A stretch of DNA of 64,000 nucleotides from Blepharisma stoltei. Its lineage: Eukaryota; Ciliophora; Heterotrichea; Heterotrichida; Blepharismidae. Numbering within the stretch: position 1 is the first letter of the stretch; each line of letters begins with the position of its first letter. The stretch lies in NCBI GenBank assembly GCA_914767885.1, contig CAJZBQ010000043.1:496001-560000 (forward strand), written 5' to 3'. A program made the position numbers and the translations under genes. Below are positions 41,073 to 52,795 of this stretch, piece by piece. A model generated the notes under the pieces. It ran no database searches. It was not told the DNA's origin and worked only from the letters and a program-made list of their open reading frames with translations.

Positions 41073-44000
41073 ATGTGGGTGAGCTATTCATATGACGTAG
41101 GAAGTCTCAGCTCAGGCTCTGATTTATTCGGCTTTGAAATTCCAGAAAAATCTGTTACTGATAATAAAATTTCATATGTAGATCTTTGAAACCTTTTATT
41201 AGAATACCAAGCATTTGTAAATTCAAGTACAACTATAAGTTACTATGATGAAGAAATAGGCGCATATAAAAATTTTTCATCAAAAGACAAACTCTCAACT
41301 GAAAGAGAAATTCAACTTCTCATCCAAAATTACTCAAACTTAAATTAATTATAGAGAAGTTCCCTGCAGGTCCGCAGATCATTACCCGCTTTTGCATAAA
41401 GTTCCACCGCTTGCTTGCTTGCCAGTCCGAAAAAAGCCTTTGGCTGTGCTGCTACTTGCGGAATATGGCTTGCACACTTTCTACCTGATACTCAGAGACG
41501 CATGGTCACCATGCCCAAAATCAATGGGCTTGCCTTCCATGATATTCGAAAAACGAATTTTTTTGGTCATTTGTCCACCAAAATAGAGCCGGGGCTGGAC
41601 GCAACACCTGAGATCGAGCTGGGATTTACTCGATTGGCTAAAGTGGCTCTGACCTTGCTTGGTATCCCCATTCCAACTCCAGCAAACCATCTCCCCAGGT
41701 GTAAATATTTGACCAGGATGTGAGCATGTGGTCAGCTAACCCGACATTGCACTTTGCCAAACCAAGTAAAACGGAGCCATATACACATTTCCGAATGCTT
41801 TACTCCCTTGCACGAGGTTCCTGATCTCCAATGAACCTGCCAGCTAGGGTATGTCAGCTCACCATGCCATTTTAATTATATTCATCCAAAAATCACAAAT
41901 TAGTGAAATTGGCACTCTAGTAGAACGAATAGAAGACTTAGAAACCAATATTTCGCACCTTAAATCTATTTTAAAAGAAACTGACCAATTAAAACCTGTA
42001 AATCAAAACCAAGCAAGCTCAGAGCATCTTGACATGGCAATGCTATATGCAGCTCCTCTGACAAGGAAAGATGGGATCAAAGTAAAAGAATGCGATAATT
42101 GGAATTTAAATTTTGACTTGGAAAGGAAAAAATTATTGGAAGCTTTTGAAAGAAGCCAAATCCATGCATCAATTAGATTTGAAACAGCAACTTTGCAGCA
42201 TTTAGGGGAAATACTGGAGCTGCAACCCAAAATACTTCATATAAGCTGTCATGGGTATTATCAAAGGACTTTTCCTAATGAATTTGTGCTGGCTTTTGAA
42301 GACAGTAAATATTTAAGTTTAGTTAAGCTCTATAAGGCCATAAGGGGATAGAGCATGAGTCTGCCTATCTGGTATAAACCCATCTAATCTAATGATTATC
42401 TCCTAGGTTAGAGCCAACTCTTGTGGATGCTTTTTTAGCTCTAATATGCAAAGACTAAGTGGGAGGCAAAACCTGTCTAGCCCATCTGCAGGGGAAAACC
42501 TTCGGGAGAAAAAAACTTCCCTCTTCGGCAGGTATCCCCAACCTGAAGGCCTACTTCAAAAAATGACAGAGGCACTATTTTCAGCTTCACCAGGACTGAT
42601 CCTACCTGCTCCACATAAAGTGTGTCTCGAATTCATCTTCCCCCATTTTATTTCTCACAAATATTTAGGAATGAGGGATGAAGTCAATCAAAGTCGGCTT
42701 AAGAAAATTCTTGAGACCCATTGCAAGTATTTTAATATCGTCATCGTAAGTGCTTGCTTCTCACAAGCTATCGGGAACGTATTTCTAGATGCCGGAATTG
42801 ACTGTGTAATTACAATTCACGACCAATGCAAAATTTTAGACGACGCTGCTATTTCTTTCGCAGTCACATTTTATAGAAGTCTGCTCCGAGGAAAATCAAT
42901 AAAAAACGCTTTTATTGAAGCCAAGAAAAATGTCAATTTTGAACAAGCTGTTATGAGAACAACTTGTTGCTGTGCCCACAACCATAAGCGCCAGTGTCTC
43001 TGAAAAGCCAGAAACGACCATGGAGAGCATACAATAAATGAAGAATGCACCTGTGAAAAACGAAATAATGACTCAGTCCATAAGCTAAACTGTCAATGGG
43101 CGACCAAATTTCTTGCAAAATTCAATAAAACAAGGACTCCAAGTGAGCAAGAAATCAAAGATGGAAGCTGAGTAATTTGTTGCTGCTCACCAGAAGTCCC
43201 ACATAATGAAGCAATGAAATTCAAATTACTGCTGAAAAACAAAGAAGTTGGGAATCAAATTCTCTTCTCTGAGCGCACACAAAATGAAATCCAGGAGCCT
43301 TATACATATGAAACTCCTTTTAAGCCACCTCCAATAAGGCAGAAAATCATAGGAAGAAACAGAGAAATGCAGCAGCTTTTAGAAATGGGCAAAAACAATA
43401 GAGTTATAATAGTAAGTGGGAAACTTGGCATTGGGAAATCTCTTCTGGTAAAAAGTGTTGCTCATTATGCTTGTGAGAGAAGAATTTTCAAGCATGGAGT
43501 GCTTTATTTAAATCTCCAAGGCAAAACCAATTCAAGCACAATTAATCAAATGATAGCCAAAAGCTTAAACGTCCCTTGAGAAAAAAGCAAAGAAGAAATT
43601 GCAAGAATAATTGAAAACATGCATCTTTTAATAATCCTTGACAATATTGGTGGAATTATTGCTCACAATAAAGAAAAAGTAAAAAATAAAATTGTTTCAC
43701 TGCTTGAAAGGACACAGTTTCCTAAGTTTTGAATTGTCGTGAGTGGCGAGAATACTTTAAAGCTGGATAGAGCTGCAGAATTCAAGCTTGGAGAACTAAG
43801 TAAAAGAGCTGCAGCTAAGCTAATTAAAACGAGGACAGAAGTTTACCAGAAAATCAGGAATGATGTCCTGAAGCTTTTAAACGTTGTCTGCAAGTCTCCT
43901 TCTGAGCTGTTTCAAGTAATGCCTGTACTTATGGAAAAAACAGTTGATGAATTTTTACTTGACTATCAGTCTCATCATTCTAGCCTTAATGAATATGAAG

Positions 44001-47000
44001 ATTCTCGCTCCCTTTATTTATCACTTACTTATCTTCAAAACCGCAAGCCAGAAGCTGTCAATCTTATCAAGCTACTGTCATTACTACCTGTAGGGATTTT
44101 TAGAGAAAATCTTAACCTTATATGCAGCAAACAAGTCTGTGACTGAAAAGACGCACTTTCACTTTTAGAGTCACAAGAAGGGGAAGAATGACTTGTAAAA
44201 ATCCATTTGAATGACCATGATAATAACTCAGATGATAGCGAGGATGAAGAAAGCCAAGAGCTGCGCTCAAGCACGTTTCTGGATATGAATGAAAGCTTAA
44301 ATATAATGGAAATTGAGCAATTGACGAGTCAAGAAATTCTGATGGTTTCTCAGCCTGTTAAAAAATATATTAAATCTGAAGTCAGCCCGTTGGCTGATAA
44401 TGCAATTGCTTGCATAGAGTATTTGGCTGCTTTGGCTAGAGCTCTAATGCAAATTATTAGCCAGCTGCCTTCTATGGCCTGCTCAAATGTGATGAAATCC
44501 CTTGGAAATTTCAACGCTTTAAATCCTTCACCAACCTGAAAGCTCTGTAACTACGAAGAAATTGTTGCAGAAATATTGAGCACTATAAAAAATTCAATAA
44601 TTCCTCCCCAGAAGTTATTTGAATGCATGGAGCGCAATTTTGCAGACTACCTCAGTGAAAATTATTTAAGGCAGATTTTTAATGACCGTAGAGATTCACT
44701 ACTAATTATTTAGATTATAACGCATTTCTTACTTCATTAGGATGATTTAGGCTTGCATAGGCTCACCTTTTTATATCCCTTGATTGTTAAGGTCAGCAGC
44801 CATCTTTTCTAAAATACATTCCAGAAGAGTGCCAGGAATTCTTCACGGGCCTCATTTGGCCTCATCTAATCCTGACTCCAGCAAGTGTTCCGTCTAAGAG
44901 TCACCCTCCTGGTGTCTCCTTTCTTCTTTAGGACAACGAATTACCCTATTCAGTAAATCCATATTGGCACTGTAGATAAAGGTCCACCTTGAAAACAGAG
45001 CCCCGTAATAATAAAGGAGGCGATAGGGTTTTCCGAGACAGCCACTTCCATATGTAACCATTTTATTATGACCATAGAGATTCGCAAATTGGAAACCTTG
45101 TTTTCGAAATGGGGCAATGCGTGATGTGCATATACCTCCTCTTTGGGAAGAAAAACCAAGCATTTAATGTTATAGATAACATGAAAAAATGTCTTAAAAC
45201 CTTCAGCGCCAATGAAACACTCAAGCATAAATTGAGGCTCTCCTGAAGTGCTATGAAAATTGAATATAAAAAGAAGTTCAGAATCGAAAAAGCTATAAAA
45301 CAAGCTGAAAAAGCTTTGCAGCACTTTGAAATTAATGAAATGACTGATTGCTTGGCTGAAAGCTATTTATTAAGGGCAATTATTTCTATAAATGCACCTC
45401 TTAAGCGCAAAGAAATGTATGAGAATAGAGTAAATGAAATAAATGAAAACTTAGAACAGGCAGTAAGCCGTTTTAAAGATTTATGGTTCAGCATAGGAAG
45501 CTCAGGACTTGCACGATCTTATTTACTTTATTGTGAATGAAAAATTTCTAATAACCATAGTGATGAAGAAATAATCAGAAGACTGCAAACCTCTTATAAA
45601 ATATTCAAAGAACTGAATCTAATTGGCCTAGAAGAAAAATCTCTTTGTTTATTGGGAAAAGCTTATTTTAACATGGAAAGATTAATTGCAGCAGAAGAGT
45701 CTTGAAGATTTGCATTAGAAATCGCACGGAAATTCAAAGACAGGAGCTATGAAGTCCAAATCAATGAGCAGCTAAATTTGATTTTTGAGCGCATAAGAAG
45801 ACGCAGTGGAAATGTAATTGTGGTATTGAGAGCTTATCCTTTGGTATCAATTAACTCTACTACTGGAAATTTTATTTTGGATTCTGTGGTGTGCACTCAT
45901 TTTTCTACTTTCAAAAGAAACCTTCTTGATACTTTGTATCAACAACGAAAACTGATTTATATGAAATTTGATGTTGGGACAAGACAAAAACTTATGGAGT
46001 ATATAAAAGAAGGCTGCAAAGTACTACACCTCTCGACCTGCATGCCGCAAAGGGACTCTTTGGTATTAGAAAACAACAATTTTAGCGCTGATAATGTTTC
46101 TTTGCTAGAACTAGAAGAATTATTTGGCCCAGCCTCAGAGAGATGTGGATTGAGTCTAGTTGTATTAGCCATGCCTTTTTCTAACTCCCCACTCCGTGAG
46201 CGAATAAGGAAATTGGAAAAATCTTTATTTTTTTTGTAAAACCCTCCTCCGTGAGCGAACAAAAAAATTTAATATATAAGTGATAATTAATATAATGAAA
46301 TCTCTAGGTAATTCTGTTTAATTTTAAACAGCTTGCATTTTAAAACATATATTTTAAAAATTAAATAAATATTTTTCAATTGCTACGGATAGGGATTTTT
46401 TTTAAAAAAATTTACTATAAAATTTATATGGAAAGGGGGTAAAAAAATTGGTGAGTATCTATTTAACCAAATCGGTATAGATTTTGTGATATGTTTCGAT
46501 TATAAAGAATATCCCCTCTGCAAATACTTAACACAGCTTCAGCTTATGTTTGAAAAAGCTATAGAAACATTTTGTGAAAAATTTTATGCGCTAATAGTAG
46601 AAGGGAAGACTGTAAAAAAGGCATGAAAAGCAGCAAAGCGTGTCAGTGACGAATTTGTTGATTCTAATTCAAAACTTTTTGAACATTTTAATCATGAAGA
46701 CTTCAATATTGAAGAATTGTATAAAGGAAAAGGACCTATTTTACTAGGAAAAGGAGATAAGCCGTTGTTTAGTGACTCGTCAAGTGATATTCTTTCACAT
46801 GAATCTGTCCTATTTCCTGGCAATGTGTTGCATACTTCAATACAAGGACAATATGTAAATATCAAAAGAACAAATAGCAGCCTAGTTGGAAGGCATAGGG
46901 CGATGTTCGAAGTCATAGAAAAACTGCTTGCAACGAGACTTGTCCATATTGTAGGACCAAAAGGGATTGGCAGAAGCTCTTTGATAAAGCATATAGGATA

Positions 47001-48386
47001 TTATATGCATACAAGGCAAAAATTTCCTGATGGAATATTTTGGATTAATATGAGATCCCAAGGGAGCTTGGCACAATTTAATGAAAATTTGGAAAAAGAA
47101 GGCTTATTCATATCATTTGAGGATCGTGATATGGAGGAAAACCTTAGCCATAAAAGTTTGCTTTTAATGCTTGATGATTGTGATGATATTATTAGAGAAG
47201 CCAGGGCTCAGTTTCATAACTTAATTGAGACTTTGCATCGCAAATATAAAATTAGCGTAATAATTACAAGCTTTCCAATTGAGCTTGGATATCCTTGTGA
47301 GAGATATGAACTTAATCCTCTTGAGCCTTTAGAATCAGCTTCAATGCTTCTGGCGTGCTTAGACAGAAGCCTAGATCGCAAAGAAGTAATTCCTTATAAT
47401 AAAGATAGAAATAAAATGGTGATGCTGATGAAAATTTGTCTCTTAGGCGCACTCCCTATGGAGCAGGTAGGACCCATAATGATGAAGCTGAAAAAAGGGT
47501 TCTGTCTCTTTTTGAATTAGGTCTCCCAGGCTTGAAAGCCTTACCGAATATGGAAGTTTTATTTCTCTTCCAAAGCTTTCCAATCCCTTTCAGATAGGCG
47601 AGCAGGTTTTGCCTATCATATGGCCTTCCCTTGTCGAGAGCTCCCTATGGAGCAGGTAGGACCCATAATGATGAAGTTGAAAAAAGGGGGTTCTGTCTCT
47701 TTTTGAATTAGGTCTCCCAGGCTTGAAGCCTTACCGAATATGGAAGTTTTATTTCTCTTCCAAAGCTTTCCAATCCCTTTCAGATAGGCGAGCAGGTTTT
47801 GCCTATCATATGGCCTTCCCTTGTCGAGACCATCGGGGCACTCTACAGGTGTTGGAGAGCTGATCCTTGGGCAGAAGGTTCAGATCGGAATCCAAAATTA
47901 CAGCCTTCCATTTTCCTCATTCGAACTCCAAGGGTGATGGAAACTGCTATTTTTAGAGCCAAGACGAGTCAAAGGCTAGCTGGCTTGCCCGCTTATATCT
48001 AGTTTAATCATTTAATTTAATTTCATAATAAAGATATGAATATTGCTCAAGATCTAGCTGAATCATCACTTCTGAAAGAATGCATGAATTTGCCGCTAAA
48101 AATAAAAGAACTTGCTTGTAAATTAAGCCAGGAGAATTTTAAAGTTCTTGAATTCAAAAGAATTCAAATAAGTGACTCCTCTGATTCACTTCCTTCAATT
48201 GTATCAACTATGACTGAAGCAAACGATTTAAGAACGGTGCACAGCTTTTTGGGCTCAGGAAATGTGAATTTTATTTTCAGGCAATTTAGAAATTTAACGA
48301 ATATTATAGTAAACGTCGAACTAGAAAAATTTTTGGTAAAATGTCTTGCTATCAAAAAGCCCAGAGCAATACATGCAGCCATTTAA
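41073..48386 (+). CDS. CHAT protease - STAND/NB-ARC - TPR protein with a second degenerate CHAT-STAND module
   Basis: Five insertions removed, six coding pieces total exactly 1,708 codons plus stop. Approximate residues: CHAT protease domain 133-310 with catalytic His in LHISCHGYY (206) and Cys in VIVSACFSQ (257); NB-ARC/STAND ATPase from about 460 with Walker A SGKLGIGKS (478-485), Walker B LLIILDNIGG (546) and WIVVSGE; helical region; TPR-like repeats about 905-1140 (KQAEKALQHFEINEM, EESWRFALEIARKF); second CHAT-like 1145-1290 lacking the dyad (HLSTCMP; VVLAMPFS); second P-loop about 1425-1620 with GPKGIGRSS (Lys replaced by Arg). At least ten TGA codons are Trp. The layout is NLR-like. CHAT is a caspase/separase-fold domain; STAND ATPases oligomerise on sensing a signal. 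Innate sensing or programmed death is an inference. A +1 frame stays open to 48523. Confidence 0.85.
41330..41881 (-). mobile_element. SINE-like element in the CHAT-STAND gene (insertion 1), 552 bp
   Basis: Flanked by TCATCCAAAA (41320-41329 and 41882-41891). Read on the minus strand it starts ATATAATTAAAATGGCATGG. Joining gives EIQLLIQKSQISEIGTLV. Confidence 0.88.
42316..42658 (-). mobile_element. SINE-like element (family S4) in the CHAT domain (insertion 2), 343 bp
   Basis: Flanked by AAATATTTA (42307-42315 and 42659-42667). Read on the minus strand it begins GTGAGAAATAAAATGGGG and shares GGAGCAGGTAGGA and CCGAAGAGGGAAG with the elements at 47408 and 61708. Joining gives AFEDSKYLGMRDEVNQ. 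Confidence 0.9.
44698..45067 (-). mobile_element. SINE-like element before the TPR region (insertion 3), 370 bp
   Basis: Flanked by ATGACCGTAGAGATTC (44682-44697) and ATGACCATAGAGATTC (45068-45083), one mismatch. Its 3' part resembles family S3. Joining gives FNDRRDSQIGNLVFEMG. Confidence 0.88.
46182..46441. mobile_element. Family-A IES in the second CHAT-like domain (insertion 4), 258 bp
   Basis: Flanked by TAA. The left end carries two copies of CTCCGTGAGCGAA around AAATTGGAAAAATC; the right end is decayed (GGAAAGGGGGTAA). Joining gives AMPFSKKIGEYLFNQ. Confidence 0.88.
47408..48024 (+). mobile_element. SINE-like element (family S4) in the second STAND domain (insertion 5), 617 bp
   Basis: Flanked by ATAATAAAGATA (47396-47407 and 48025-48036). 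The 5' end is GAAATAAAATGGTGATG. Joining gives VIPYNKDMNIAQDLAESS. Confidence 0.9.
47452..47826 (+). repeat. Tandem duplication inside the SINE-like element
   Basis: A unit of about 189 bp beginning CTCCCTATGGAGCAGGTAGG is present twice, at 47452 and 47641, nearly identical. This makes the copy longer than its relatives. Confidence 0.92.
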
Positions 48387-48818
48387 GATGGTCAGACGAA
48401 GAAATATTTGAAGAAGAAAAAGAGACCAAAGGAGAAAGCAAAGAGCAAAAAACAAGAGATTATTCATTAAAAATGAAAAGAAAAAATACTGATATCGAGA
48501 AAAATCAAAAATCCAAACTTTAATTATACAAGTTAATGAAATTAATATTTATTTAAACTGACAGATTTATATATTTAAATTTAAATAATGTATAAGTAAA
48601 TTAAATAAGCTACTGACAAATAATGAAGTTAGATTTTAATTAAAACCATTTTCTGATACAAATCAAGCTTTATGCTTGTATAATTAAAGTAAGAGATACT
48701 CAGTAAATATATTATTATAGCATCATAATTAAATTTCTGTTTATCATTTTAAAAATTTTACTGAACAATTTACGGTCAAATCTTTAAGAATTTAAATGTT
48801 TATTAAAATAAAAACACA
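48387..48818. other. Intergenic, about 430 bp
   Basis: The first 137 bp remain open in the +1 frame of the CHAT-STAND gene (charged Lys/Glu sequence to TAA 48521-48523), a possible true C-terminus after a one-base correction. The rest is AT-rich without visible features. Confidence 0.4.
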
Positions 48819-49013
48819 TTAAGAACTGCAACGAATTTGCTTTCCTCTTGCCGCTCTGATATTTCTTTCATTTTCTTTATTGGCTCGTGACGCTCTTCTT
48901 TTATAAAGATTATTATGCTTAATGGGCTGAAGTACAGGTATCTTATTTGTCTTTGTAGAAGAAATTAAGCAAAGCTGGTTTTCCTGACCCAGGTATTGCA
49001 TGCAGTTTCCCAT
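48819..49013 (-). CDS. Small N-myristoylated protein, unrecognised
   Basis: 64 residues from ATG 49013. It starts MGNCMQYLGQ, with Gly2 and Cys4 suitable for myristoylation and palmitoylation. The C-terminal half is strongly basic (YKRRASRANKENERNIRAARGKQ) and ends RCSS. It is probably a peripheral membrane protein. An upstream family-A element lies in its 5' region, so a further exon cannot be excluded. Confidence 0.55.
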   Translation of the reverse strand: MGNCMQYLGQENQLCLISSTKTNKIPVLQPIKHNNLYKRRASRANKENERNIRAARGKQIRCSS

Positions 49014-49056
49014 TATATTTTTACTGTTAAAAAGCCGATGGATATTATCAAAAGAA

Positions 49057-49374
49057 TAACTCCCCCCTCCGTGAGTGAACAAAAAAATCTTGTTCGCCCG
49101 GTTAATTTTTTTTTTAAAAAATATTAGATATAAATTTCACAAAAAAAAAAAATTTTCGAAATTTTTAAAAAATCTTACTTTGCAAAAATTGTAAAGTAAA
49201 TATTAATTTTAATTTGTAAAATTTATTTTTTAAAATGCAATTTGTTTATAATTAAACAGAATTAGCTCGAGATTTCATTATACTAATTATCACTTATATA
49301 TCAAAATTTTTTCCATAAGAAATTTTTCTATTAAAACAATTTTTGTTCGCTCACTGAGGGGGAGGGAGGGAGTA
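49057..49374. mobile_element. Family-A MITE, intergenic, 316 bp
   Basis: Flanked by TAA. Left terminus CTCCCCCCTCCGTGAGTG, right terminus GTTCGCTCACTGAGGG. The second right-hand repeat seen in other copies is missing. Confidence 0.88.
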
Positions 49375-49445
49375 ATCAACAAAAACTGTTTAATCCTTGA
49401 TTCCGATCAATTTTGAAAAATTTTCTGATTACATAAAATCTTAAA

Positions 49446-50075
49446 TTAAATAATTAGGCATTTGTTGGTACACGAGCACACAATTTTTTCATCTTCATGA
49501 TCAGAAAAATCAGTTGCAGTGGTTGCGGCTAGCTGATTAATATTTTGCTCTAGCCGCTTAATTGCTTCTTTTAGTTCTTTATTTTCTCTTTCTTTACCTT
49601 TTAAGATTTCTTCTCTTGTACTAAGCCTATGATTCATAGTTTGGACATCTCTCTGAAGGTTTCTCAGCTGATCCATTATTTGAGATTCTGCAGCTGAGAC
49701 TGAGTGATCGTTATACTCATGGAGAGAACCCAATTGAATTCTATTATTGTTTTGGGTGGTGTTTGGAAATCCTGAAGGCTCGATTTTAATGTCATTTATT
49801 TTAGACTTTACATACGCCTTTAACTTTTTCGTTTGCTTTTTAATGTCATTTACTTTGGGATTTTCTGTTGATATGTTTCCTATATCAAGTAAACTATCTG
49901 AATCTTCGTTAGATAGAATTTCATGACATTCAGGGCTTGGATAAGAATATAAAGAGCTTTCGTCTTCATTAAACTCATTGTTAAATGGGTTTTCGTATTT
50001 CTTTTGATAGGAAATCTCACTTTCAGAACTCGAACTTGATTTTTCGCCTTCAATCATTAAAAGATTTATAATCAA
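49446..50075 (-). CDS. Coiled-coil protein with C-terminal CaaX box
   Basis: 209 residues (or 203 from the second ATG). The acidic Ser/Glu-rich N-terminus is followed by a coiled coil (about 130-190, ESQIMDQLRNLQRDVQTMN and GKERENKELKEAIKRLEQN) and a tail ending CTNKCLII. CLII fits a prenylation CaaX box. The coiled coil and tail resemble the protein at 61434-62578 (KELKELIARLGK ... CIII), so the two are probably paralogues. Confidence 0.72.
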   Translation of the reverse strand: MIINLLMIEGEKSSSSSESEISYQKKYENPFNNEFNEDESSLYSYPSPECHEILSNEDSDSLLDIGNISTENPKVNDIKKQTKKLKAYVKSKINDIKIEPSGFPNTTQNNNRIQLGSLHEYNDHSVSAAESQIMDQLRNLQRDVQTMNHRLSTREEILKGKERENKELKEAIKRLEQNINQLAATTATDFSDHEDEKIVCSCTNKCLII

Positions 50076-50315
50076 TTTAACATGGTTGAGGTAAGAGGAT
50101 GCTGTTGAAATTTAAATTAAATATTGAATGCATCAAGGATAATGTTTTCTAAATAATTATAAGCATTAATTAAATATTTGATATTAAATTTAGTATACTT
50201 ATGCTAAATATGATTTATTATTCTGTTAAAATTACTTGATTGTCAATCTTCTGTTACTAATTCTAAAATTTATTATTGATTTCAAAAGTATTCTTTTTAA
50301 TTTAAATCAAATAAA
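50076..50315. other. Intergenic, 240 bp
   Basis: AT-rich, between two genes on the same strand; nothing further seen. Confidence 0.35.
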
Positions 50316-51818
50316 TTACAAAAAATTCATTAGTATATTTATCCCGAGAAAGAGCTTAACTCCAAAACTTACACAAAATATTCCATGAATATCTTCCATG
50401 CTGAAAACAAAATCAACATAATTATCCGACATTGAATCTTTAAGTTCATAAATCCCTTTAGCGCTATCTGCTAAGTAAACATAGCCTCCACATGAGCATA
50501 TTCCTGCAGGGTCAGTTATATTACTCATTTCATATAATTTGTGAGTTTTATCTTTTGGATTGTAAGTTCACACTTCTCCATTTTCAAGTGAATAAAAAAC
50601 AGATCCATTGTCTGTATATGTGACTCCTTTTGCAGATACATTATGAAAGGAATAAGTTTCTATCAAGCCTCCATTTTTGGTTTCAGTTTGTGAATCTGCC
50701 TTGTTCAATGTTCCTGAATATTCATCGAGTTGACTATTAATATAATAAATATCATTTCTGCTATCCAAATCAATTGCTGTTGGATAATTTAATTTGTTGT
50801 TTATAATATCTCTTTGATACATAATATAATGCTTATTGAGAAACCCAGAAAATAAGTCCATGTATCCGATGACGCTGATTTGGTTAAGAGCGGCATCCAC
50901 AAAATATAGGTTTCCCAAATGATCAACTTTGCAATCGTAAGGATTGATTCCATGGTAGATGACATTATACATATTTTTAGCTAGAACAAACCTTCTATCA
51001 CTTCATTTTGTTTCATATTGATAAATATAGCCTTTATTATTCAATCTGCTTTCAATGACATATAAATAGTTATGGTTTTCATCTAAGCAAGTAGCTGTAG
51101 GTTTCTGCAGACCTCCAATCAGCTCGACGACCTCATTTTCATTCAAATATAGCGCACTTACTTTTCCAGAGTCATACTTGTTAGCCAAATAAGTGGTTAT
51201 TAATAAAATTTTTGGTTTAAATACAGACTCTTGTGTTTTGCTTCTAAAAACATTAGTCTCAATAAAAGTTTCGATGACATTTTCGCTTTTGCTTTCAGGC
51301 TCTGGCATAATTATAGTATTCACTTCGTTTATAACAGTAGCTTGGTCTTGATTTGACATTTGCCCTATATTCTGGCTGTTTAAGTTTAATTTTTCATCAA
51401 TTCATCCTACTTCAAGATCTTGTGATAAATCCAAACTGATATGTTCAAGCTTGATTTCATTTGCAATAATAATTGGAACTGTATTTTGGAATTCTTGGAT
51501 TTTAGTTTTATCTTGATGATTATCATAAGCATTTGGATTCAAAAATGCATTTCCTTCTTGTGCTCTTTGTCCAGTTTCAATAGAATTGTCGCCTATATAA
51601 TAGCTGGAATCATTATTATTTTCTAACTGATTAGCCTTTTCAAGTTGATCAGCTTTATCATTTTCTAAAAAAATTGAATAATTTTCCATTCTGTTATAAT
51701 TTTCTTCACGCATTTCCATCTCTGAAGAGACTTCGAGAGGGCTCTGCTTTGATGTGGACTCTAAAGCGAAAAGTTTCCATGTAACAAAAAAAATGCTTAG
51801 AACCTTGGCTACGTTCAT
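50316..51818 (-). CDS. Secreted or membrane-anchored NHL/SMP30-like beta-propeller protein
   Basis: 500 residues in one open frame once TGA is Trp (codons near 51402, 51000 and 50568). There is an N-terminal signal peptide (VLSIFFVTWKLFALES), an acidic low-complexity region (20-180), and then repeated strands of propeller type: GGLQKPTATCLDENHNYLYV, INPYDCKVDHLGNLYFVD, LNYPTAIDLDSRNDIYYI, ITDPAGICSCGGYVYLAD. The C-terminus is hydrophobic (VKLFLGINILMNFL), possibly a GPI signal. Specific function unknown. Confidence 0.72.
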
Positions 51819-51865
51819 TTAATTAATTATTAAAATTTTCTTTAGTATCATGTCTAATTTAAACT

Positions 51866-52795
51866 TTAAAGCTTCGGCTTAGCCGTTTCTTGTATCAGGT
51901 ATAAAACCTTTTTCAAAGTATCAGTTGTTGATGTAGGGTAATCTGGATTCCCTAGCCTGGTAGTTTCAAAACTGTTAATTTCTCTCCACCTTGCCTGCAC
52001 ATCTTCAGCTGAAAACTGACCTGAGAAAAATATTCCTGGTGATCTTTGCCATCTTACTCTAGTGATGAGTCCTCCACAAGCTTCATAAAGTCCTCCAGTA
52101 TCATTGCAGCTTTCATGGCACAGATAAACGACTAAAGGAACAATTTTTTCAGGGGTTACTATATTTAGTATTTCAGGAGCCAACAAGTCTTCAGTCATTC
52201 TTGAAGCAGCAACTGGAGTTATTGAATTGATCCTGATATTATTTTTTTCTCCTTCTTTCGCTAATGACAAAGTCATCCCATGCAATCCCATCTTAGCTGC
52301 CCCATAGTTTGCTTGGCCAAAGTTTCCATAAATTCCTGACCCGCTTGAAGTATTGATGATTCTGCCGAACTTCTGTTGTTTCATATATTTCCAAGCCGCT
52401 TTAATTACAGTAAATGCTCCTTTCAAGTGAATGCTCATAATGATATCCCAATCTGCATCTTTCATTTTAAGGATGCTTGAATCTCTTAATATTCCTGCAT
52501 TGTTTATGACAATGTCTACCCTTCCAAAGTTTTCAATTGCTGTTTTTACTATGCGATCTCCGTTTTCAACTGAATCGTAGTTCGCAACTGCGATTCCTCC
52601 TAGTTTTTGGATCTCTTGGACTATTATATCAGCTACTCTTGATGAGTGGCCTTCTCCGTTTCTTGAGACTCCTAAATCATTGGCTACTACTTTAGCGCCT
52701 CTTTTTCCGAATTCAAGAGCATATGCTTTACCTAGTCCACTTCCTGCCCCAGTGATTATTACGACTCTGTTGTCAAACCTTAAGGAATCTACCAT
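51866..52795 (-). CDS. Peroxisomal multifunctional-type 3-hydroxyacyl-CoA dehydrogenase (SDR)
   Basis: 309 residues. Short-chain dehydrogenase with cofactor loop TGAGSGLGKAYALEFGKRGA, NNAG, and active-site Ser, Tyr and Lys (SSGSGIYGNFGQANYGAAK). The long loop after the second strand (NDLGVSRNGEGHSSRVAD) is typical of the dehydrogenase unit of HSD17B4/FOX2. The C-terminus ends in PKL, a PTS1-type peroxisome signal. It lacks the hydratase and SCP2 domains of the animal enzyme. Start is the second Met (MVDSLRF). Confidence 0.88.
   Translation of the reverse strand: MVDSLRFDNRVVIITGAGSGLGKAYALEFGKRGAKVVANDLGVSRNGEGHSSRVADIIVQEIQKLGGIAVANYDSVENGDRIVKTAIENFGRVDIVINNAGILRDSSILKMKDADWDIIMSIHLKGAFTVIKAAWKYMKQQKFGRIINTSSGSGIYGNFGQANYGAAKMGLHGMTLSLAKEGEKNNIRINSITPVAASRMTEDLLAPEILNIVTPEKIVPLVVYLCHESCNDTGGLYEACGGLITRVRWQRSPGIFFSGQFSAEDVQARWREINSFETTRLGNPDYPTSTTDTLKKVLYLIQETAKPKL

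Noticed and set aside
41073-48386. Two separate genes, one per CHAT-STAND module
   Set aside because: The TPR-like region runs into the second CHAT-like domain in one open frame (about 45084-46183) without a stop or a clear new start. RNA data could still overturn this.
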